Assembly (NCBI GenBank): GCA_003246755.1
Contig: QKDC01000175.1
Location: 1-37,863, forward strand
DNA length: 37,863 bases
From: Gemmatimonadota bacterium
GTDB taxonomy: Bacteria > Gemmatimonadota > Gemmatimonadetes > Gemmatimonadales > GWC2-71-9
Direction: 5' to 3'
This document shows, piece by piece, positions 25,911 to 34,317 of the stretch. The notes beneath the pieces were generated by a model. The model searched no databases. It was not told the DNA's origin and saw nothing but the letters and a program-made list of their open reading frames with translations. Every line of letters begins with the position of its first letter. Positions within the stretch are counted from its first letter, which is position 1. The position numbers and the translations under genes were made by a program.

Positions 25911-28700
25911 ATGACACGACGACATCTCGCCGCGCTCGGCATTTCCATTTTCCTCTTCACCGCCTGCTCTCCCGATGCCATCGGGCCGAGAGAGTTCGAA
26001 TCTCCCTCGGACATTGGGCCACCACTCCCCGTCTCCGGCGATGCTGGAGATCCGGGTGATGCGCTCGCGATCGAGAGCGACCTGACAATCCTGATGGGGG
26101 AGATCGTTCCCAACGACAACTCGACCCTCGGCAAGTTCAAGAACATCCAGGACTTGTATAACTCGGGCGATGTTCAGGGTGCGATAGAGGCGACGGGGAA
26201 CCTGATTTCTTTCATCACCAACAAGTACGATCAGTACCTCGATCCTCCGAAACCCGGTCACGAAGACACCTGTCTCGAGTACAACGGCGTGGCGGGAGAG
26301 CAGTGCGCACCGACCCCCTACAAGGGCGAGGCCTGGACTCCTGGCAATGACATCTACGTCGACCAGTTGTTCACCCTGACCAAGACCAACCTGTGGGCCT
26401 GGGTCGGGCTCGGCGGTAACGTCTGCGAGGTTCCGAGTGCGAACCCCGGGACGTTCTGCCAGACCACGGACGATTCTGCTTTCGTGTACTTCCCTCCCTC
26501 GATCTTCCAGAACCTGACCTTCGTCTCGGTCGAGAAGAATCCTCCTGGGCTGACCAAGCTTCAGGACACGTTCGATGAGTACCCCAACTACGTCCGAATC
26601 CTCACGGCTCCCTTCGCCGATTTCTCGGATGACGTCCTGTACCCCGTCAAGCCACTCGTCGTCGTGTGCTTCAACCAGACGGTGCTTCAGAATCCGACGA
26701 GTCTCCTCGCGCGACTGCTGCTCGGGACCAATCATACGGATCCCAATACCGGCATCACCGAGTTCAAGCTCCTCCCGAAGCCGGATTTCAGTTCCTACGA
26801 TGCCGAGGCGCTTGCACAGGCCCAGGCTATTTGTGGTGCCCCGCCGGCCCCATCGGCTCCGGCCTTCTCGAATGGCACGGTGATTGGCCGTCTTGCCAAC
26901 AAGGTGCTCGATGCCTTGTTGCCACGATCGGTCCAGGCCCAGTATCGCTACGATGAGATGGCATTCGGTGGTGTTGGTGGTTCTGCCGAGGAGTTCAGCG
27001 ACTTCGGTGGCATCGATCCCGGCATGGACTTCGGTGGCGTGGGCGGTTCGGCCGAAGAATTCTCCCCACCCGCCTTGGCCCCTGGAGCGCAAGCGCTTCC
27101 GACGGACAATCCACCCGCCGGCTCGATCGTCGGACCGGCAAGTTCCGCGGACAACAGCACCGGCGCACCGTGGGCCACGGTGACGGTCAAGACCGACCTC
27201 AACGTCCCGATCATGGGGGCCGAGGTCACCTTCGCCCTGCTTGACCCGGTGACCTACTCCGACACGAGCCAAGCAGCCTTCTGCGGAGGCGCCGCCGCGG
27301 TCGTGGATACCACGGACGTGAACGGTGAAGTGACGCTTGATTGCCTCAACTTCGGGACGCTCGCCGGCTTCAAGAACCTCAAGGCGACCGTGAACCCGGC
27401 CACCGTCAACACGCTGGCCTGCGTCATCATCCCATCGGGTACCGACGCCGGTCTCTGCGCCACCGATCCATCCACCGTCGGGGTAAACTTCCTCGTCGTG
27501 ACCCAGCCGGCCACGGCGGCGAAACTCTCGGTGACCAATACCCCGTTGTCGCCGAGTGCGGGTGCGGTCCTGAGTCCCGCGCCCACCGTGCAGGTCCTGG
27601 ACGCCTTCGACAATCCGGTGGGCGGCGTGCGGACGGTGACGGCGAGTCTCGCTCCAGATACCTCCCTGGCCGGTACGACCTCGGAGAGTACGAACAGCGA
27701 TGGTCTGGCGACCTTCGACGACCTCAAGCTCGGCGGGGTCGTGGGCACGACGTATACCATCACCTTCGCTTCGACGGGTCTCACCGGTGCGACGGTCAAC
27801 GTCACGATCACGGCTGCAGGCGCCGCCGCGGGTATCACGTACGACCCGGCCGTGCATGGGCCGGCATCCACGGCGCCGAACGGGGTGTACGGTTCCTTCA
27901 ATCCCTTCACGGCGGTCAGTCCGAACCCAACCGTGATCGGGACCGATGCGTGGGGTAATGTCACCTCGGGTGGTGGGGCGGTCAGCTGGTCGCTCTCGCC
28001 CACCGACATCCTCAGCGGTGCCACCGTGACCAATCCCGTCAACTCCTACTCAGCGCAGTGGAAGCTCGGTGACGGCGGTGGTGTGCTTCAAACCCTGACC
28101 GCGAGCCTTGGTGCGTCGTCGGTGAACTTCACGGCGACGGACGTGGCGGGAGGCATTTCGCTCGCGTGTGTCCCGTCCAGCCCGACCAAGAAGTCCGATA
28201 TCGGGAATGCCGTTCCGATTGACGCCACCATGAGCACCTATACTGCCTACTTCTCCATGAGTCCCGAACTCGCGGCCAGGATGCGGAGCGTGACCCTGTA
28301 CGCCTCGGTTACGGGACAGTCGAGTTCGCTGGAGACGTACGACGCTACGTTGACCGCGTATCGTGGCGGTGCGTCGCCAACGACGCTCGGACCATTGCTG
28401 TCAACTTCCGAAGCCGGGAGCGGTCTCACGTTGCCTGGGGACAACGGCAACCCGACGGCCGTCACGTTCGACATGACCCCTGCGGCGATTGCGGTCGCGA
28501 GTCCGGGCAACACCAACAAGGTCATCTTCAAGCTGGTCGTGACCGCCGCCTCGAACCGCACGGTGACGCTCTGGTATAACTCCAAAGCCAACAGCGGAAT
28601 CTGCGGCAGTTCGATCATCTATGCCCCAGGAGTCACGGACTTCAACAGCAATTCGAATAAGGACATCTCCAAGGGACTGCAGATCACCGTTACGAACTGA
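25911..28700 (+). CDS. Large lipoprotein with Ig-like domains
   Basis: This is a 929-residue surface lipoprotein. Lipobox FTAC makes C19 the anchor. Residues about 45-340 form a domain I do not recognise, containing IVPNDNSTLGKFKNIQDLYNSG and several Cys. Around residues 352-385 a 12-residue unit FGGVGGSAEEFS occurs twice with a short linker. Residues about 395-650 look like bacterial Ig-like (invasin/Big) domains, with DTTDVNGEVTLDC, VTNTPLSPSAGA, LDAFDNPVGGVRTV and STNSDGLATFDDL as strand and turn marks. The C-terminal 190 residues (from ACVPSSPTKKSDIG) form another beta-rich domain. The role is probably a surface adhesin or scaffold. It stands alone with its own promoter and terminator. 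Confidence 0.82.
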   Translation: MTRRHLAALGISIFLFTACSPDAIGPREFESPSDIGPPLPVSGDAGDPGDALAIESDLTILMGEIVPNDNSTLGKFKNIQDLYNSGDVQGAIEATGNLISFITNKYDQYLDPPKPGHEDTCLEYNGVAGEQCAPTPYKGEAWTPGNDIYVDQLFTLTKTNLWAWVGLGGNVCEVPSANPGTFCQTTDDSAFVYFPPSIFQNLTFVSVEKNPPGLTKLQDTFDEYPNYVRILTAPFADFSDDVLYPVKPLVVVCFNQTVLQNPTSLLARLLLGTNHTDPNTGITEFKLLPKPDFSSYDAEALAQAQAICGAPPAPSAPAFSNGTVIGRLANKVLDALLPRSVQAQYRYDEMAFGGVGGSAEEFSDFGGIDPGMDFGGVGGSAEEFSPPALAPGAQALPTDNPPAGSIVGPASSADNSTGAPWATVTVKTDLNVPIMGAEVTFALLDPVTYSDTSQAAFCGGAAAVVDTTDVNGEVTLDCLNFGTLAGFKNLKATVNPATVNTLACVIIPSGTDAGLCATDPSTVGVNFLVVTQPATAAKLSVTNTPLSPSAGAVLSPAPTVQVLDAFDNPVGGVRTVTASLAPDTSLAGTTSESTNSDGLATFDDLKLGGVVGTTYTITFASTGLTGATVNVTITAAGAAAGITYDPAVHGPASTAPNGVYGSFNPFTAVSPNPTVIGTDAWGNVTSGGGAVSWSLSPTDILSGATVTNPVNSYSAQWKLGDGGGVLQTLTASLGASSVNFTATDVAGGISLACVPSSPTKKSDIGNAVPIDATMSTYTAYFSMSPELAARMRSVTLYASVTGQSSSLETYDATLTAYRGGASPTTLGPLLSTSEAGSGLTLPGDNGNPTAVTFDMTPAAIAVASPGNTNKVIFKLVVTAASNRTVTLWYNSKANSGICGSSIIYAPGVTDFNSNSNKDISKGLQITVTN
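26964..27065 (+). repeat. Two copies of a 12-codon repeat in the lipoprotein gene
   Basis: Copies at 26964-26999 and 27030-27065 both encode FGGVGGSAEEFS, separated by ten codons (DFGGIDPGMD). The DNA differs at many third positions while the peptide is identical, so the peptide appears to be under selection rather than recently duplicated. Confidence 0.85.
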
Positions 28701-28721
28701 TCACGTCGTTCCTGCAAGTGC

Positions 28722-28751
28722 GAAGGGGCGGGCCAAATGGCCCGCCCCTTC
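28722..28751. terminator. Bidirectional terminator hairpin
   Basis: Exact 13-base arms (28722-28734 and 28739-28751) surround the loop AAAT. The stem has a GGGGCGGGCC core, and the right arm ends CCCCTTC. It lies 22 bases after the lipoprotein stop and before the convergent stop at 28777, serving both genes. Confidence 0.85.
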
Positions 28752-28776
28752 TGCGTAACGGTTCTTTGAGATTCCC

Positions 28777-29763
28777 CTAGTCGGTGTCGAGAAACTCCGC
28801 GGCGGACACGACACAGTTGCCGCCCTGCTCCTTGGCCTTCTTCACCGCAGCCTTGACCGCGTCCAATGCCTTCGCGGTCGACACCTCGTCCGAAGGCACG
28901 ACTCCGAGAGCCCCCGCGCGGATGGTGAGCTTCTTCCCCGGCAACCCTTCGTGCTTGATGCCGAGCGCCAGCACTTCCTTCCGAATCACCTCGGCCATCT
29001 CCTCCGCCGCCGCCTGGGTGAAACCCCCATGCGGGAGGAATCCGAACGCCTGCCCGCCGATCCGGGCCGCCAAGTCGCCGGCACGCCGCGAATGGTCACA
29101 CAGGATGGCCCCCACTTTGGCCAGGGCCCGGTCTCCCGCGTCGAAGCTGTACCGCTCGTTGAAGTTCCGGAATCCGTCCATGTCGAAGATGATGAGTCCG
29201 AACCCGACCTCGAGCCGGTAGCATCGGCTCCACTCCCGCGTCACCGCCTCGTCGAAGAGGCGTCGTGATGCGAGACCCGTCAGCAGGTCCACCCGGTCCT
29301 GGCCCCTCTTCCATCGCGTGACGTCACGGGCCACGGCGTAGAGCAGCCCGGTGCCCGGTTCGGGGTGCGAGGTCCACTGGAAATCGAGATAGGTCCCGTC
29401 CTTGTGCCGGAACCGGTTTTCGAAGGAAAGCGTCGGTGCGCCACCGGCGAGACTCCCGATCTCGGCCACCGTCTCCGAGCGGTCCTCCGGATGGATCAAC
29501 TCCACGAAGGGCTTGGCCAGGAGCTCCTCGGCGGTCCAGCCAAGCGTCTTTTCGAAGGCGGGATTGACCCGCTTGAAGTAGCCATCGGTCCCGGCGATAC
29601 ACAGCATGTCGAGCGCGTAGTTGAAGAACCGGTCGACGTCGTAGACGTCGTATTCCCCGGTATGCGCCGCGACCACGCCGACGCCACAGGCCGGGCAGTA
29701 TACGGCCCCCTCGGGGAGCACCGCTTCACAACGACGACAGGCTGCGGAGGTCTGTGGGTCCAT
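28777..29763 (-). CDS. Zinc ribbon-PAS-degenerate GGDEF protein (probable c-di-GMP receptor)
   Basis: This is a 328-residue cytoplasmic signalling protein. An N-terminal zinc ribbon has C9/C12 and C23/C26 (CRRC and CPAC). A PAS domain follows at about 45-150 (VDRFFNYALDMLCIAG, ELIHPEDR, ARDVTRWKRG). A GGDEF domain spans about 160-320 and begins with DLLTGLASRRLFDE. Its signature reads GGQAF (residues 236-240) instead of GGDEF, so diguanylate cyclase activity is unlikely. However, RAGD (227-230) is exactly where the RxxD inhibitory site lies in active cyclases, so c-di-GMP binding may remain. ATG 29763 is used; a TTG at 29790 with GAGG eight bases upstream overlaps the upstream peptidase gene and is an alternative. 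It is cotranscribed with the peptidase. Confidence 0.85.
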   Translation of the reverse strand: MDPQTSAACRRCEAVLPEGAVYCPACGVGVVAAHTGEYDVYDVDRFFNYALDMLCIAGTDGYFKRVNPAFEKTLGWTAEELLAKPFVELIHPEDRSETVAEIGSLAGGAPTLSFENRFRHKDGTYLDFQWTSHPEPGTGLLYAVARDVTRWKRGQDRVDLLTGLASRRLFDEAVTREWSRCYRLEVGFGLIIFDMDGFRNFNERYSFDAGDRALAKVGAILCDHSRRAGDLAARIGGQAFGFLPHGGFTQAAAEEMAEVIRKEVLALGIKHEGLPGKKLTIRAGALGVVPSDEVSTAKALDAVKAAVKKAKEQGGNCVVSAAEFLDTD

Positions 29764-29782
29764 GGCTGTTGGGGGTGCAGAT

Positions 29783-31300
29783 TCACTCAATAGTACTACC
29801 TCTTCCTGGACTTTGTTGAGACTCCGCCTCCGCGAGCCCATCGGAGTTCCGAATCAGCTGGGCGAAGAACTGGACCCCGCCGGCAAAATCCTCGATCCCC
29901 ACACGCTCGTCGACCCCATGAAAACGCGTCAAATCGTCCCCTCTCAGGGTGACCGCCATGAAGCGGTAGACCTTGTCACTCAGTGGCGCCCAGTACTTGG
30001 CATCGGTCCCGCCCATGACCAGGTAGGGTATGACCGGGAGGTCGGCCGGGCCCACGGCCTGTCGCACCGTCTCGGCAAGCATGCCAAACTCCGGCCCTTC
30101 CGCATCCGACACCGTGGTGGGCTCCATCGCCATCCCCTGATAGACGCTCACCGTCACCCGCGCGTCATCAATGACACTACGGACTCGGTCCGTGACCGTT
30201 TCGGTCGTCTCTCCCGGCCGAATCCGGAAGTTCACGACTCCGGAAGCCCGCGGCGGGAGCACATTGTCCTTGACCCCGGCCTGCAGCAGCGTCGGTGCGG
30301 TCGTGGTTCGGAGGAGGGCGGCACCGAGCGGGTCCTTGGCCATCTCCCGCTGCACGAAAGGACCGGTGAGCCAGAAGTTGGCCAGGGCCAGCCGCCGTCC
30401 AAACGACATGTAGGGCGCCATGGCCTCCAGCATGCCCCGAGAGGGCCCATCGAGGTGCATGGGAAACGGGTTGGCTTCCACCTTGGCAATGGCCTTGCTC
30501 AGCACTCCGACGGCGCTCTCACCGGGTGGCATCGAGGAGTGGCCACCGGCCGCCTCGGCGACGAGCTCCAGACTGATATATCCCTTCTCCGCCACCCCGA
30601 TGATCGCCGCCGGCATCTGCAACCCGGCGATACTCTCGGTGATCATCCCACCCTCATCGAGAACGAAGGCGGGTGTGACTCCGCGTGAGGCCAGCAGATC
30701 GACCATCGGCTTGGCCCCATACATCCCCCCGACTTCCTCATCATGACCGAAGGTCAGATACACGGTCCGCTCGGGTTGAAAGCCATCCCGGATGAGGGCT
30801 TCGACGGCCTCGAGGAGCGCGATGACGGTCATTTTGTCGTCGAGCGCACCACGGCCCCACACGAATCCGTCGGCGATCTCCCCACCGAAGGGATCGTGGG
30901 TCCACCGATCGGCGGATGCCTCGGGAACGGGCACCACATCCATGTGACCCATCAGGACCAAGGGCTGAAGCGAGGGGTTCCTGCCGGTCCAGGTGTACAG
31001 GAGACTCAAGTTCGCGACGGTTTCTCGCTCCAGAGTCGAGTGAAGCAATGGGTACGTCTCACGGAAGTACTCATGAAGTGCGAGGAACGCCGCCGTATCG
31101 ATAGGGGCTCCCGAAGCGAACGAGACGGTCGCGAACCTGACGGCCCCTGCCAGATGCTCCGCGGCACCCGCGCCATCGATCGAGATGGGCGTCGAGACGG
31201 AGGCCGCTTCGGGTGGGGGTGGAACCCTGAGCGTCCTGACGATCGCGACGCCCGCCAAGGCAACGATCACCGATGCAAGGATGAGAAGGGGCTTCTTCAC
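29783..31300 (-). CDS. Membrane-anchored M20 metallopeptidase (CPS1/PM20D1-like)
   Basis: This is a 505-residue dizinc peptidase of family M20, related to yeast carboxypeptidase S and vertebrate PM20D1. It has one N-terminal membrane segment (KKPLLILASVIVALAGVAIV), so the catalytic part should be periplasmic. Metal and catalytic motifs are complete: VLMGHMDVVP (His and Asp), WGRGALDDK (bridging Asp), GHDEEVGG (catalytic and metal Glu), VLDEGG, and a late TRFHGVDE histidine. A dimerisation insert with GGHSSMPP is present. The start is GTG 31300 with AGGAG seven bases upstream, preferred over ATG 31330. PM20D1 relatives cleave or form N-acyl amino acids; here substrate is unknown. It is followed after 19 bases by the PAS-GGDEF gene. 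Confidence 0.9.
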   Translation of the reverse strand: MKKPLLILASVIVALAGVAIVRTLRVPPPPEAASVSTPISIDGAGAAEHLAGAVRFATVSFASGAPIDTAAFLALHEYFRETYPLLHSTLERETVANLSLLYTWTGRNPSLQPLVLMGHMDVVPVPEASADRWTHDPFGGEIADGFVWGRGALDDKMTVIALLEAVEALIRDGFQPERTVYLTFGHDEEVGGMYGAKPMVDLLASRGVTPAFVLDEGGMITESIAGLQMPAAIIGVAEKGYISLELVAEAAGGHSSMPPGESAVGVLSKAIAKVEANPFPMHLDGPSRGMLEAMAPYMSFGRRLALANFWLTGPFVQREMAKDPLGAALLRTTTAPTLLQAGVKDNVLPPRASGVVNFRIRPGETTETVTDRVRSVIDDARVTVSVYQGMAMEPTTVSDAEGPEFGMLAETVRQAVGPADLPVIPYLVMGGTDAKYWAPLSDKVYRFMAVTLRGDDLTRFHGVDERVGIEDFAGGVQFFAQLIRNSDGLAEAESQQSPGRGSTIE

Positions 31301-31369
31301 GAGCGACTCCTGTAGGGGTAGGTGGTGCACCCGCGTGTCACTGTCCGAGCGGGGGAAGTTGCGTGCATC

Positions 31370-31385
31370 GTAGCGGAGGCGCTAC
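31370..31385. repeat. Short inverted repeat in a divergent promoter region
   Basis: GTAGCG and CGCTAC surround a four-base centre, between the divergent M20 peptidase (start 31300) and cytochrome (start 31495) genes. It is a possible operator; six-base arms can occur by chance. The remainder of 31301-31494 shows no clear promoter. Confidence 0.3.
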
Positions 31386-31494
31386 AGGCAGGCCGCCGGG
31401 ATCCAGCTAACAAACCGTCCCCCGCAAGCGTCCAAGGGCTACAGACCCACGAGAAATCGAAACGACCCGTCTTCCTCGGCCAGAGGGTAACTCT

Positions 31495-32745
31495 ATGTAT
31501 CACAAGACATTAGTACTCATCCTCGCAGCCATGGTGACGGGATGCGAGGGCCGGAGCGGTGTCTCCGCCCCAGACTTCCCGCTGACCAACGTCGCAGCCG
31601 GTCATGAGGCCTTCACCGCCGAATGCGCCTCCTGTCATGCCGCCGGAGACGGCTTCGACCTGGCCCTCTTCGGTTTCACCGACACCACCATCATCCGCCG
31701 AGCCCTCGGCCACGTCGATTCGGCGACGAGTCGAAACATCGTGGCGTACATCAGGACGCTCGGTGTCCCCGCCGTCGCCGAAGAGACCAGGCTCTTCCAG
31801 CCCGGTGGCGAGCCCCTCCAGGGCGATGTGGAATTCGCGGTGTCCTTGTTTGGACGCGACGCGTGGCCTGAAGACCTGACCACCGCACGACTCCAAGCCA
31901 CCGATCCCCGGCAGATGCGCATCGCGGTTCCGCTGCCGATCTGGTCGGATGAGGGATCGAATCTCGACTGGATGCCCGACGCCGCATTGCCCGAAGCGAT
32001 TCTCCAGTACGCGGGACGGATGGCCGAAGCGGCCATAGCCGGCTATCGCTCCGCCCCGACCAACGAGAATCTGCGCCGGGCGGTCCTTGCGCTCCGGAGT
32101 GCCGATCGGGTGACGGGCAACCCTGGGGCACCCTGCACCTTCCAGGAGCCCGATCGGGTGCGGTATGTCGAGTGCTTCGAAGTGCGGCGCTGGACCTCGA
32201 CCCTCGTCGCCCAGCACATGCTGCGCTACGGAACCCAGGTGTTGAGTCCGGAGGTCCACGACATCTGGTGGGATGTGGGGAATGCCGCTCGGAAGTCCCG
32301 AACGGATCCGACGCAGGTCATAGAGAACGTGAACGCGAATTGGGCCAGCTGGATGTTTCTGGGATGGAGTTTCGACCCGTCTCGGCATCCCAGTGTGTAT
32401 ACCGGAGGAGGATTCCAGCAGCTCGGCCTGCCGCGACACGCCACCGTCGTGGCGCTTCGGAGTCAGGTGGCGCGCCCCCGGAACAGCCCCATGGTGTACG
32501 ATGACCTCGCGGAGGCGGCGAGGTTCGCACCCAACGAGTGGACCACTGCCGTCACGAAGTTCGCGCTGGAGCACCTTCTGGAGCGGCTGGCTGCGGGAGA
32601 TCGGCCGATGCGTCCGGAACAGATTACCGAGGCCATCGCCGACGTGAATCGCGCCATCCTCACCGCCAATCGGAAGGTGGCGGTGAGCGATCGGCCACTC
32701 CTCCAGGCGCTCGGGGAGCAGGTGATCGCCGCCTTGATGGAGTGA
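31495..32745 (+). CDS. Mono-heme c-type cytochrome lipoprotein with long novel C-terminal domain
   Basis: This is a 416-residue lipoprotein (lipobox VTGC, C17). A cytochrome c domain covers about residues 33-88: heme motif CASCH is at 44-48, and the closing helix reads ATSRNIVAYIRTLG. No Met follows CASCH within the domain; H73, in LGHVDS where many cytochromes have Met, may be the sixth ligand. Residues about 90-416 form a mainly helical region with DEGSNLDWMPDAALP and WASWMFLGWSFDPSRHP that I do not recognise. It should sit on the outer face of a membrane and carry electrons. ATG 31495 is preceded by AGAGGG eight bases upstream. The partner redox enzyme is not adjacent. Confidence 0.82.
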   Translation: MYHKTLVLILAAMVTGCEGRSGVSAPDFPLTNVAAGHEAFTAECASCHAAGDGFDLALFGFTDTTIIRRALGHVDSATSRNIVAYIRTLGVPAVAEETRLFQPGGEPLQGDVEFAVSLFGRDAWPEDLTTARLQATDPRQMRIAVPLPIWSDEGSNLDWMPDAALPEAILQYAGRMAEAAIAGYRSAPTNENLRRAVLALRSADRVTGNPGAPCTFQEPDRVRYVECFEVRRWTSTLVAQHMLRYGTQVLSPEVHDIWWDVGNAARKSRTDPTQVIENVNANWASWMFLGWSFDPSRHPSVYTGGGFQQLGLPRHATVVALRSQVARPRNSPMVYDDLAEAARFAPNEWTTAVTKFALEHLLERLAAGDRPMRPEQITEAIADVNRAILTANRKVAVSDRPLLQALGEQVIAALME

Positions 32746-32769
32746 GTGCGGCCCTCTGAGGCTGAGGGG

Positions 32770-34296
32770 CTAGGGAATGCTCCCCAGCACCTCGGCGTCG
32801 GCCATGCTCCAGAGTTCTTCGAGGAGTGCGTAGGCCGAGTCCGCGTCTGAGGTGCGCCCCAGCGCCTCGGCGCTCCGAGCCAACCCAAGCACGGACAGAG
32901 GACGGCGCGGGGTACGCGCCAAGGCCGACACGAATTCCCGATGCCTCCCCTGTGCCGCCAGGATCTCGCCGAGCAACTCGTGCGGGGGTTTGATGGTCCA
33001 GGGCGGGCCGAAGGGAATCGGGAGACCGTCGTCGATCTCCGCCGCTTCCCGCACCGAGGCGACCGCGGCGTCGCCATTTCCCTCCGCCGCTTGGATCATC
33101 CCTTTGATTTCGAGCATGAGGATCCGGCTGTAAGGCCGGATGCGGTCCGGAATCTTCTCCATCAGTGGTTCCATCCGTGCCAGGGCGTCCTTGGCGGAGG
33201 CCAGGTCGCCCCTCTGAACGGCCGCGTAGCCGGTGCCATAGGCCAGGTGGATGACCGTCCTGGGGAGCCGCCCCTCGGGTTCCTCCACATGCTTCCCGGT
33301 CCACTGTCGGCTGTCCACGATGAAGGCCGCACGCATGCCCGCCATACCTTCGACGTCATCGCCGGCGCCCTCGGTGCCCGGACGATTCCAGCACCCGTCG
33401 AGCACCTGGGCAGCGTCGCTTACCCGGCCCTGCTGCAGGTAGCCGTACTGCAACCACTCCGGATAGTGCCCGCATCCCGAAGCGGTGCCGCCACGAGCAG
33501 CGGCCGCCCGTTTCGCGATGTTCACGGCCCTCTCGTTGACCGCGACGACATCGTCCCACATTCCCAGGGCGAGGAAGATGTGCGATGTCATGTGCTGGGA
33601 GTGGCCGGCATCCGGTGCCGACTCGCGATAGGCTCGGGCGGCCGCGAGCCCCAGAGGCGCGTGCGTCGGGTCGTCGAAGGAATGGATCACGTAGTGGGCG
33701 GCACCTGGGTGGTTCGGATGCCTGTTGAAGACATCCAAGGCGATCGCGCCTGCCTTCATGTACGTCGGAACATCGCGTACGCCCTGGCTCAGGCCGAGGA
33801 GGGCCAGGGCATGAAAGAGCTGGGCCTCGTCGTCATCGGGGAATCGTGAGGCGAGGTCGGCCATGGCGCTCGCATATGCGGTGTCCCTCCACTCCTTGCC
33901 ACCTTCACCGTACAGGATCTCGACGGCCCTGAGGTAGCCCTTCTCTCTGTCGGTCTGCGCCTTGGCCTGTCTTTCCTCCGGTGTCTTTGCCAGGCGCTTC
34001 AGGATGGCCCTCGCCGCCGTGACATTCTGTTGGTTCCAGACCGGGTGGGTATGGGTCATGGCTTCGCCCCAGTAGGCCATCGCAAATCCAGGATCGGCCT
34101 GTTGAGCCTCTTTGAACGCCCGTGCCGCCGATGCGTATTCGAAACTGTGGAGGTAGAGCATCCCGAGTTCGAAGTGAGGCTGCGCGGCCGTCGATCCCGA
34201 GGTCGGAAAGGACAGCTCGCCGAGTCGTTGGGCGGATACTGGCGTGATCGCGCCGGCTACGATGGCGCCAAGCAATAGAGCAAGGGCACGTCGCAT
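32770..34296 (-). CDS. Secreted TPR protein with His-rich motif
   Basis: This is a 508-residue exported protein with a Sec signal peptide (LALLLGAIVAGAITPVSAQ). TPR helices begin directly after it: FELGMLYLHSFEYASAARAFKEAQQADPG is split over two helices of the first repeat, and further repeats appear at FPDDDEAQLFHALALLG and YLQQGRVSDAAQVLDG. A conserved-looking central segment carries several histidines (NHPGAAHYVIHSFDDPTHA, then AGHSQHMTSHIF), which could bind metal or a ligand. I know no function for this family. ATG 34296 has GGGAG seven bases upstream. It begins 21 bases after the stop of the kinase-M23-aminotransferase fusion, so the two are probably cotranscribed. Confidence 0.8.
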   Translation of the reverse strand: MRRALALLLGAIVAGAITPVSAQRLGELSFPTSGSTAAQPHFELGMLYLHSFEYASAARAFKEAQQADPGFAMAYWGEAMTHTHPVWNQQNVTAARAILKRLAKTPEERQAKAQTDREKGYLRAVEILYGEGGKEWRDTAYASAMADLASRFPDDDEAQLFHALALLGLSQGVRDVPTYMKAGAIALDVFNRHPNHPGAAHYVIHSFDDPTHAPLGLAAARAYRESAPDAGHSQHMTSHIFLALGMWDDVVAVNERAVNIAKRAAAARGGTASGCGHYPEWLQYGYLQQGRVSDAAQVLDGCWNRPGTEGAGDDVEGMAGMRAAFIVDSRQWTGKHVEEPEGRLPRTVIHLAYGTGYAAVQRGDLASAKDALARMEPLMEKIPDRIRPYSRILMLEIKGMIQAAEGNGDAAVASVREAAEIDDGLPIPFGPPWTIKPPHELLGEILAAQGRHREFVSALARTPRRPLSVLGLARSAEALGRTSDADSAYALLEELWSMADAEVLGSIP

Positions 34297-34317
34297 GAGT
34301 GCTCCCAGGATGACGAG

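Noticed and set aside
32752-32768. CCCTC/GAGGG stem between the cytochrome and TPR genes
   Set aside because: A five-base stem in a 24-base gap with no T run; too weak to call a terminator.
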